DNA of 64,000 bases from Phorcus lineatus (Eukaryota > Mollusca > Gastropoda > Trochida > Trochidae): NCBI GenBank assembly GCA_921293015.1, contig OV121097.1, forward strand, positions 18,351,924 to 18,415,923, written 5' to 3'. The number at the start of each line of letters is the position of its first letter. Position 1 is the stretch's first letter. Below, piece by piece: positions 48,401 to 60,400 of this stretch. The notes below the pieces were generated by a model. The model worked only from the letters and a program-made list of their open reading frames with translations. It was not told the DNA's origin and did not search any database. Both the position numbers and the translations under genes were made by a program.

Positions 48401-51400
48401 ATGTCGTTTATTTTCAGTTCTTCATGACGTCTGTAACGCAGACACGTCAGCAGGAAACTGGTCGCTTGGATTGAAGACGCTGCGGGGAGACGGAGAGATG
48501 GACGCACGGGTGTACTTCTCCCTCCGGACCCAGCGTTCCGTCACCCACAGTACATTGATTGCGCACGAGCAGTACCCACCCGGGCGCTGGATCCACGTGG
48601 CCGTGTCGTATGATGGTGCCCGCACGGTGCTGTACATCAACAGTGCCAGGGTGATGGTCACCTGGGACCAGAAGGGGCAGATATTCGGGAAGTCCACTGC
48701 CCGTTGCAAGGAGATCCACCTAGGTGGAAATGTGCTTAGCGGAGACTTTTTTAGAGGGAGTTTTGACGCAATCAGGTTGTGGAGTATTCCTCTTACTCAT
48801 TATAATATTAGTAAACATCTGTACGAAACAAAATTGACGTATTCGCGTAGTGACGGATTATTATTCCAGGATACCTTCAATGACGTGACTAACTGGAGGC
48901 TAGTGAGAGGTAAAAGTGTAGAAATAGTTCGCTCAGATATTCCTTACCAACACCATGATACCGAGGTCACAACGCCGATGTGTGGCCGGACAGTGTGCGA
49001 CAACCCAGATGTTATATTAAGTTATAGTAATAATCATCAGTTACGAGATGAAAAGGTGATACGATATAGGATAATTAAACTTATGGATAACGACGGGTTA
49101 AACCCAGTGGTGACCTCAGAACAGATATTCATCCAACACGAGGCCCTGAATACCGCCTTCCAACCATACAACATAACATTTGATCTGTACGTTGAAAACA
49201 TCAACAACACAGCGCTACGGAAGCGCCTGGTGATGATAGGATGCGAGCCCAGGCTGGTGGGGGACGGGGTGTGCCACCAGCAGTGTAAACACACGCGCAC
49301 AGGGGACGACGGGGGAGACTGTGATGTCGGCAAGAAGTACTGTGACTACCAATCGAGGGGAGACGGCAAGTGTGATTTCGGGTGCAACCGCGCCTACCAC
49401 AACTATGACGATGGAGACTGTTGTCTGGAAGGACCTGATACCCACTACACATGCTACAACTACTCCTCCCCCTCTAGGTGAGACAACTTTCTCAACATAA
49501 AACATCCCATACATATATATGATGCAAATAAATGTTTTAAGTCGGAACATCCGTCGCTGGTTAGTTTAATCAAACTGTAAAACTATAAATATGTTGCAGA
49601 CTGATGGTCTTATTGTTATGATTTAAGTTATTGAACTTGATACTTTATACCTTTATACTTATAAGATATCTGCCACCAATCGAGAAAAAGTAATATAATA
49701 TCACATGAATTGACTAAGCACTCAAAAAGTAGAAATGACAGAATGCACTAATAAACTACATGTATCTGCAGGGGGTATCTGGGTATAGACGAGTACCGGG
49801 ATATTCTGCAGGTGTCTGGGGAGTTCTACCTCAACGTCTTCTTCGCCTCTACAACCACCGACCAACTTATCGGACTCGCCACCTTCCCCTGGGAAAAACA
49901 CGTCTACTCACACCAAGGTAGGAAGAAACATATCTACTCACACCAAGGTAGGAAGAAACATGTTTACTCACAGCAAGGTAGGAAGAAACATATCTACTCA
50001 CACCAAGGTAAGAAGAAACATATCTACTCACACCAAGGTAGGAAGAAACATGTTTACTCACAGCAAGGTAGGAAGAAACATGTTTACTCACACCAAGGTG
50101 GGAAGAAACATGTTTACTCACAGCAGGGTAGGAAGAAACATGTTTACTCACACCAAGGTAGGAAGAAACATATCTACTCACAGCAAGGTAGGAAGAAACA
50201 CGTCTACTCACACAAAGGTAAAAAGAAACATATCTACTCACAGCAAGGTAGGAAGAAACATATCTATTCACAGCAAGGTAGGGAGAAACATATCTATTCA
50301 CAGCAAGGTGGGAAGAAACATATCTACTCACAGCAAGGTGGGAAGAACATATCTATTCACAGCAAGGTAAAAAGAAACATATCTATTCACAGCAAGGTAA
50401 AACGAAACATGTCTACTCATGGCAAGGTAGGAAGAAACATATCTATTCACAGCAAGGTAAAAAGAAACATATCTACTCACAGCAAGGTGGGAAGAAACAT
50501 GTCTACTCACAGCAAGGTGGGAAGAAACATATCTATTCACAGCAATGTAAAAAGAAACATATCTATTAACAGCAAGGTAAAAAGAAACATATCTACTCAC
50601 AGCAAGGTAGGAAGAAACATGTCTACTCACAGCAAGGTAAAAAAAACCATATCTATTCACAGCAAGGTAGGAAGAAACATATCTACTCACAGCAAGGTAA
50701 AAAGAAACATATCTATTCACAGCAAGGTGGGAAGAAACATGTTTACTCACAGCAGGGTAGGAAGAAACATGTTTACTCACACCAAGGTAGGAAGAAACAT
50801 ATCTACTCACAGCAAGGTAGGAAGAAACACGTCTACTCACACAAAGGTAAAAAGAAACATATCTACTCACAGCAAGGTAGGAAGAAACATATCTATTCAC
50901 AGCAAGGTAGGGAGAAACATATCTATTCACAGCAAGGTGGGAAGAAACATATCTACTCACAGCAAGGTGGGAAGAACATATCTATTCACAGCAAGGTAAA
51001 AAGAAACATATCTATTCACAGCAAGGTAAAACGAAACATGTCTACTCATGGCAAGGTAGGAAGAAACATATCTATTCACAGCAAGGTAAAAAGAAACATA
51101 TCTACTCACAGCAAGGTGGGAAGAAACATGTCTACTCACAGCAAGGTGGGAAGAAACATATCTATTCACAGCAATGTAAAAAGAAACATATCTATTAACA
51201 GCAAGGTAAAAAGAAACATATCTACTCACAGCAAGGTAGGAAGAAACATGTCTACTCACAGCAAGGTAAAAAAAACCATATCTATTCACAGCAAGGTAGG
51301 AAGAAACATATCTACTCACAGCAAGGTAAAAAGAAACATATCTATTCACAGCAAGGTAATGAGAACATATCTACCCATAGCAAGGTAGAGAGAAACACGT

Positions 51401-54400
51401 GTTTTCGCAGCAAGCTAGGGAGAAACACGTATATTCACAGCAAGGTAGGGAGTAGCATGTCTACTATTAGCAAGATGGGGAGAAACACGTATATTCACAT
51501 CAAGGTAGGGAGAAACACGTATATTCACATCAAGCTAGGGAGAAACACGTATATTCACATCAAGCTAGGGAGAAACACGTATATTCGCATCAAGGTAGGG
51601 AGAAACACATATATTCACAGCAAGGTAGGGAGAAACACGTATATTCACAGCAAGGTAGGGAAAAACATGTTTACTTACAGCAAGGTAGGGAGGAACACGT
51701 ATATTCACAGCAAGGTAGGGAGGAACACGTATATTCACAGCAAGGTAGGAAGAACATTTCAACTACTGATCCAAGGTGCAGAGGAATGACAATGTCATAT
51801 GTATACACGGGTACGGAGTAGACAAGTGTATTCCTGTTTGAATATTTGGATCTAGGGATGAGCTTCTTGCATCAAGGTATAAGGGGTAAAGTGAAACGTC
51901 ACCTTCACTAAAAGTTGGGCGCTCCCAATTGAACACTTAACACCTTATTTTAGAGCTGTTTAGGTTGGACTTGATTATCATTAACTACAGATTCTCATAA
52001 TAGATAGGCTTTGAATCGTCACATATATTATCTACGCAACGTTTTTATTTTTCAGATTAGTTTGAAAAATAAAAAAGAAGAATACGACCAACATTTAAAA
52101 TTAGATGTGACTTTAATTGTCGCAAGAGGTGTGTTTTGCAAGTAGATTGTTAACTTCAAGGCAGAAACTTCATTTGTAATTTCATGTTCAACACTGTAGA
52201 GGAGCGCGCACACGACATGTACAGAGGCAGAGTTAAGTGCCTGTCACCCTCACTTAGCCCTGATGAATCTCTTAGCTGCAAACAGTTCAGTTAAGGATGG
52301 TGGCAACTACAGACATATTTATATGTCTGGAAGATCTGATGTAAATATTGCTTCTCCTGGTATGACTCACACGATCATGTCTTGTTGACATTGTCCTGGC
52401 CTCTCACACTTCACCTCTGTCCTCCAACTTACTGCCTCCTATATAGTCTGACCTCGATTTTCAATTTCAAATATTACGTAAGCTTAAGACTTCTCGTAGT
52501 TTCAAGATAGATAAAGTTATTGAACGAAGAAATCATGTCTAGGGAAATCACAATAATTAATATACGCAGACAGCAGGAGGCATGGGTCAGTCTAGTTCAA
52601 TGCGATGAACCTCTTTGTAACATAATCATTGTTGCAGGATTTTGAAATGTGCTTGGTCACTTGATTACATAACCCAGATTTGTTGTAAACATAATGTGAG
52701 ATGCAAAGTTTAAAAGAACTAATTTGATCATACACTAATATATTGGATATTTAATAATGTCTCAAATGATAAATGGACCAATTGGTTAAATTTTTATGTC
52801 TGGTCGAAAACTGTAGGCAAGGTAAATAATTCATCACGGTATTTCTGAGTTTAGAACAGCTTTAATACATCTAGTTGACAGTGTAGAGAGTGATATGTAC
52901 ATTGGTTAGGTAAGGCACTGTGGCTCCTCTGTAGATGGGATCAATATTGGAGGCCGGGGTGTCCCGACATATACATTGTAGATAGATGGAGGCGAGATAC
53001 GTGGATATCATTGGACACAACAACCGATCCGTCAGCATAGCTTCTGTACCTTTGGCCTGACACAGGAGTCAAACAGTCATAAAAACTGAACTACACTTGT
53101 AAACTAGGAGTTCGCAAACCATTACTCTCTCTCGCTCTTTGAGTCTCGTGCATCACTGGTATGCCGGAAGTTATTTTATTTAGTTTCCCTTTGCCTATCT
53201 GCCCTTGTATTATAGTCCAATCTTGTAATCCGGGAGTGATATATTATCAGCTGTTTATAATATGTCCCGTAATGTCGAATATACCCAGCTGCATTACACT
53301 CTGCCGACCTGTCCTAGTATGAACGTCGTGTACTTTACTGTCCACTTTATGTTAACTGCATTACTCCTTGTCTGCGCCTTCATCATTGGTACACCGAGAG
53401 CTAGCAACATGACCCTTTGTTAGAGAATTAGTTACATCGGTCTCTGTCTATCAATGTCAATCTATCTTTCTGGCAATACGTTATCGAGTTCACTGAATCA
53501 CAGAAAAAAGGGAGTTATGTACACATGTCTCCTTTATGTTGCCTTTGCGTTGGATTTCAGTACATTAGTACCTCCATTCGTTTTGGTATATAATAATAAG
53601 AATAACGGTACATTATGAAATAAAAAGGATCTACGTTCATCAGTCTCTGTCTAAAGAATAAAGGTGCAGTTCAAAACTGGTCCATCAGGATCTACGTTCA
53701 TCAGTCTCTGTCTAAAGAATAACTGTACAGTTCAACACTGGTACACCAGAATCTACGTCCATCGGTCTCTTTCTAGTGAATAACCTTAAGGGTACATTTC
53801 AACAGTGATACACTACAATCTACGTTCATAAGTCTCTGTCTAAAGAATAATGGTACAGTTCAACACTATTACACCAAGGTCAACCTTGTCTCCGTTATGA
53901 CCAGGAAGCGCGAGGTTTTAGTGAGAATAAGTGCTATTTATATGGTTGAGCTTGATATATAAACTACCAGGCAAAAGAAGGGATTCACTCATTTTTCAAG
54001 TCTATAAAATAAAAACAAACGCAGATATGAGAATTCTGACGATTGGCTTATAAACAGATATCCTTTCCAATATTCTCTTTGAAAAGTATTCAAATATTGG
54101 CATTTATTTTGCCCCAATACACAAGGAAAGAGACAGGGGGTCAATATTAAAAATTACACAAATGTTGAGTTAAGAGAAACGTGCACAGAAACTCCAAGTA
54201 GTCACAGGAATTACGGAGTCTGTCATCAGTAGCGAGTGTGACCACCCTGGGCATCAATGCAAGCAAGTACACGCCTCCTCATTGAAGTCGTCAGGCGCCG
54301 GATGACGTCAGCAGGGATCCTGCTCCATATGTTTAACATAGCTCGCTCAAGTTCCTGCTGGTTGTTTGGAGGTGGCACCAGCTGTTTCAAGGTAATACCA

Positions 54401-57400
54401 AAGGGGTTTAATGGGGTTCATACCACGGCAAATCAGTGACGTAAGAGTTAGAGGTAGACTCTAACAATTCGGGCATTGTGAGGTTGTGCGTTGTCGTCTT
54501 GCAATATCACTCGTCTTGGCGGTTGTTGGATGAAAGGAACGACGATAGGTCTCAGTACCTTATCAATGTATCACTGGCCAGTCAGATTCCCTCTCAGAAC
54601 AACCAGCGGCGTCGTCATTTGGCCAAAAATTCCTCCCCACACCATGATGCCTCCGCCTCTTAACGGGTGAACCTCTCTAATGCAGTTTGGCGCGAGACGC
54701 TTGCCCCTTCGTCGATAAACTCGAACGTTGCCATCGTCCCTGAATAGGCAAAACCTGCTCTCATCTGTAAACAGCATTCTCTCCCAGTCACGTCGCTGCC
54801 ACCGGCGTACAGTACGTGTCCATCGTAATCTGCGTTAACGGTGTAAACGGGTCAAAGCCATTCCAGGGGAGGGGCGGTAGGCTCGAATACCAGCCAAACG
54901 AAGTCGAGGAAAGGTTGTTCATGACCGAGAGCCGTCGCTGCTGTTGATGTCGCCGTTACGAATCAGTTTCGGAGGTGAATCTGCCTAGCGATCATCGGCC
55001 GCAGTGGTTACCCTCGGTCTTCCCGATCATGGTCTGCCTTGTGTTTTGTCCGCTACTGGTAGCTTATTTAGAGCCTTCTGATGGTGGTTTGGATTCAGTT
55101 GAAGGTTCTTACCGTTGACGTTGGGAGGCCCCCATAGTGGTCATAGCTTGGTCACGCTTGCGTAGGTCCTGGCATACATTTTGTGTTCTTTATGTTACTA
55201 AATGTCTTTTTGTTCCAACAAGGGTATTTATGCAATATTGCTGCACGTGCATCACAAATCACGCCTCAAAAACACATTTTTCACTTGTTTGTGAATGCAC
55301 AATTCATGTAGTGGCTGCTATCGATGCGATGCGTTCGTGTAGAGGAAACGATGTAGTAATACTATCATTTCCTGCTCAGAATCAAACCAGTCCTCTTATT
55401 GTTTTCATGAAAAAAAGTGAAACCTTTCCTTTCCTCGGAGTTTAGTATATGACTCTAAAAAGACAATAAGATATGCCATTAAGAAAATGTCAGAGTTTGT
55501 AGACCTGAAAATCGATCAACGTGGGGTCATCAAAGTCAAATAATACATTTCTTTATATCCTTCTCTACTTTGTTGTTGTCCAAATAAAGCCTCTTTGACA
55601 ATTTGAAATGTACCTTCAGTATTTCAATTTTAACATTTCTAGATAATTAGAACAACTGCAAAATGAAAAACTTTCAGAGATATGCTCAAAACGTTGCTAA
55701 ATAACAATCTCCACATAACATATTAGTGGCAAGACGACCTGTGAAGACGACGTTGACGGATCTCTAGAAAAACAGAAATGTTGTTCGCACTGAAGAGATA
55801 TTGCAATTTCACACCGGCCTGAGACCACAAGATTGATTTCTTTAACGTCATCTTGAAAACGCTTCAACACGTCCCTGCTTCATTTCTTGGAGGGCCAACT
55901 GATTTCACGACTTACCTCTTGTAAGTCTCAGTGAATCATAATCGTCTAACGATAGTGCCTGTCGAAAACCATTGCAGTATGTCATGCTTCTTGTCCGTTA
56001 ACATGATGAGCAACTCGACATGAAAACCAAACGTCACTGGGAATGCTTGTGGAAATCTTATAATTAATTACTTTTGTTCATAATCTGTCAACGATTGACC
56101 TCTCATGATGAACGCATTCTCTTGACATCTGTAAATATGAAATTGACATCTTTCAGTCATTACTGGTTTTTATGTTTAGGAGTTTTTTGGGAAACATTTT
56201 TTTTTATGTAAACTGGTGATATTTTGAATCAAAGATGCACAGTCCCTTAATCAATGATACCTAACCAACACATATTTGATCTACAAAGACATTGTCCTGT
56301 AAATGAAGACGTAATGGTAGTTATGAGGAGAGATCGCTTTGACAAAACTTGTGTATCGCCTTCCAAAATCACTCCAATAAGCATAGTGCAATGGCTACAC
56401 ATGACCCACGTGTCAGATATTTCAGCTGTCGAGGATCAGATGTATCCCATAACCAGAGGGTTGGCAGAGCTCCACCAACCTCACCTGATAGCATTGTTCG
56501 CATGAGAAACACGTTCGGTGGCCATCCTGCAACGCTGGCAGTAGACCTCTCTACTACAACTGACGTGGGTGAAGGCTTGGTGTGTGTGTTCTAGACGGAC
56601 TATTTACATCACAGGGCGTGTGCCCTGTACCTGAGGACTGCTACTAGTGTCTGGCGGAGCTTCATTCACTAGGTCTGTCTGGCTGGTCCTCATCTGGCGA
56701 AGTGTGGTGAGAGCACGGCAGTCTACAGGTGTCTGTTCTTACATCAGTCTCTCTTCCATCCCGCCACACACAACACAGACAGATCAGCGAGTACACACAT
56801 CTTAAAACTTACTTATATACATACATCTGCGTTAGAACAGTGCTCAAACAGTTTGCCAATATTATTACACGTTTCTGTTTAAGTTTAACATTTTTCGAAA
56901 CAAGTTGCGAACTACTCCTTATACATCAATACGAGGTAGAAAGAGTGATTATGATTTCTGGACTTGCATATCAAATAAATTTAAATCTTTGATAACAATC
57001 AAAAATCAACATCTAAATTGACTCCTAGATACATCGAATTGAATCTTATCTTTATATACGACATATATATATATATATATATATATATACCACCAGATAC
57101 GGGTTTATTATACATAATATTATAAATGACATTCAATTACTGTTGTTAAATGAAAGACATTGTAAGACATATTGAAACATGTGATGTACTATGAGACGTT
57201 CAGCCTTCTCAAGCAGGCATACACCTGTGCATCCCGCGTATGATGGCGAGCAGGTGAGGCTGAGTGGAAACAGTGTCGACCTACCTCACAGCGTTACTTC
57301 TGTAACATGTAGCATACATTATTCCCTTACGTCGACTCGAGAGTTATGTCATATGTTAAATGTTTTTCACCACTCTACGTCTAAAAGCAAAACGGTTTGA

Positions 57401-60400
57401 GAGTATATAGCCATTACATCCGTCCTGCAGTTCATAATATCCGAGGTTATTCAATCCGGACCAGAACTCATAAACCGTAAGGCCTTGCTCAATAAAACTT
57501 TTTATGTGAAACATTCATCATTTGGTATATTCCATTTGACCCGATTTGTTTCCGGAAAAGAAGAAAAACATCATCAGGGCTAGCTCATTGAATCATGATA
57601 TGTTGAAATCATAGCAAGCTAAAATTTTGCACCGGGCGTAAACCTTTCGCTTTTCGACTTCTTGAAAATAACAGTGGACATTTCACAGGTTCTTGGACCA
57701 GTAAAAACTCAACAGCATCAACGTCTCGATTACTGGAAGCTATAGAAAGCTGACACCCTTTGCGCAGAATCCTTAAACAATGTGGAAATTAAACTGTAAA
57801 TAGGTTGAACCTCTGATAACTGCGTCTTGAAATTTCTTTTAATGTTCTTTTTGCCTCATACAAACCATTACACAGCCTGATTGGCCATAGAACCCGTTGA
57901 ATCTTTCATTGCTTTTCAATTTCTGCCTAGATGTTCTCGAAAGCCAGATCAAAACATACATCCTACTGTAGCTCAATGAAACTCAATAAAATTTTCATGT
58001 TGTAAACAAACTTCAATTTTTTCCGAATGCCATATTCTATATCGATTAGAAATTTTTTCATGAATAGCATATTTTTGTGAACTTAACTGCCTAGGTTAAA
58101 TGCCTTAGGCATCTTCAACCAGACATGGGTCAGAGATTCTGTTACCTTACCACAATCAGTTCCATTTGTCTAACATACAGCAGGTGGCATGCAAAACCAG
58201 TTGCATACGATTTGTTGTTATGTAACCTGTACATGTGCATAAATACGTAGAGAGGTTATCTCTCTTCAGACTCTCTTTAGACTCAATATCAGACACACAT
58301 TCTCACAGGTCGCCAAGCTTGGTTTCAGACCTTCCCGTAAGCAACTAAGAAACACTGAGTTTAATACCCCAACCTTGACCTTTGGAGTTGAGTCTTCACA
58401 ACAGGGTCATAGAGATGGACTCTCTCTATTGTAAGCAAATATATTGTGTACTCCGCTCATTGTACCATGTACCAACGCCAAATAAAAGAAATTGTCGACC
58501 AGAAACAGCAGTCTTCGATCTTCTTAAATTCATCTTCCCTTGTCTCCGACGTTCGCACGTCCAAAAAATTATGAAAATATTCGTGTGTATGTAAGTTTTT
58601 CATTTAATAATTGTTTATACGTTTGTTTATTATTTTGATATATGTACTATGTAAGGTTCTCTATCAAATTATTTTGTTTTCCATGGAAACACGTTACAGT
58701 TGCTTTCAAGAACAGGACCTGAAAACAGTTACGCTTAGTACAATTACACTACGAAACTGTAACAATCGTCCTGTGTTGGAGGAATCGAAATGATCTGTAT
58801 AGCGAATAACAATTTTTATGTGAGTAAGCAAGGGTTGGTTAATAAAAACGGTTGGGTGTAGCCGATGTCTGATGGTTGTTTCTGATATCGATTTAAGGTT
58901 TCTCAAGGTACTGCACTTTTTTCAAAGTTATTGTCAAACGAATTAAATGTTTAGTATATTTGTATCGTTTTCTATCCTATGTAGCCATTAAAGTTATATA
59001 TTTTTTTACCTTCATACTACTTTGACGGTTCTTAAATTAATTCATTTATATACTCACAGCTTCATCAACTCCACAGTAACTTTTGATACAATTTCCTGCC
59101 TGCTTTGAATAGCTATGGACAGTTTAGTTAAAAGGTTGGTGATGGTAGTGGGACAATGTCGGATCATTCGTGGACTGGGCTGTGCACCAAGTTTAATAGG
59201 ACCATGGATGTCGTGTGCTCTTGTTGTCATTCATTGATAATCATGTAATAGACATGAAGTTGGTATTATTCCTTTTAGCTTAAACACGTGTATCAATTGA
59301 CTTATACACACTGATACATCATTAAAACCATGCATAAACATAATGCTTACAAACACGAGAAACGAATGTACATTTTATAAATCCATCGTCTATATAAGAT
59401 GGAACAATATTTGAAATTAAGCCGGATGTTATTTTTTTTCTAATTTTAACTACTGGTCGGTTATGTAAATGAAACTCAATTATCCGTATTATCCACACTT
59501 TACTAATCCTCATATGTTACCCTCCATTATCGATGATGCGATATATCAAGGTTCACCAAAAGTTCCGAAGATATGTGGGTTCGTCCTGTCATAATTCATA
59601 CATACACATAGAATATCGATTTTATCAATGAGATTTGCTGCATTTAATATTACATGACATAAGGGTGAGATTATATTTTCCTCCAAAAATATTTAGATTA
59701 AACATCAGTCTAAGAAATGTATCAAAATAAGAAATTTGGTTCATGTATACCTGATCTTTGCGCAAACCATACCAAAACGGTATCTTCGGTGAATCATTTT
59801 TGAAAGGTATATAGTGATATCATAACACTTTTCGGTCACTCTGATACTTCTTCCCTACTTCAGCCGGTATTATTTTCAAATACGAAAATGAGGATTTTAC
59901 TACAAAAAACATATTTGATCAGAATTGTAATGAATACATGTAGATTAGGTATATAAGAGAACTATCATATTTCTAGAAACTTTTATAAATGGACAAGCTT
60001 TATTGGTTTACCGACCGTTTATCTGTATTGCGTTTGCAGGTGGAATAGTGGTCCAGCCTGAGACGTTCGGAAGGCGCGGACAGACAGACAGCCTGGTGCA
60101 CGAGATCGGGCACAACCTTGGCTTGTGGCACGTGCACCACGGAGTGTCCGAGCTGGACTGTGATGACCCTTGTGTGGAGCGTGAAGCATCCATGGAACAC
60201 GGCGACCTGTGTGCCGACACTGCCCCCACCCCCCAGAATCTGCAGTGTCACGACCCCCACCCCTCTCAGGACGAGTGTGGTATCCTGTCTGCCTATACAG
60301 ACACGCCCTTCAGGAACTACATGAGTTATGCTGGTGAGGCACAACCTTTTTTACACTCTTTTGTTCTTCAATGTCAGGGCAAAAGAATTGACAAATTAGA

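Larger units (their letters stand above)
36092..48417 (+). other. PAPPA: Intron 1 of the pappalysin gene (12.3 kb)
   Basis: Packed with tandem repeats, listed separately. The stretches 39480-41290, 42480-45490 and 46110-47920 show no recognisable gene or element. Confidence 0.8.

Noticed and set aside
49867-51349. Long minus-strand open frames (154, 210 and 130 codons) of a [10 protein letters not shown] type repeat
   Set aside because: They are the antisense of the 30-bp minisatellite, whose length (a multiple of three) keeps several frames open on both strands.
49888-51758. CRISPR-like regular array
   Set aside because: Units are head-to-tail with no unique spacers, the context is a eukaryotic gene, and the founding unit is an exon edge.
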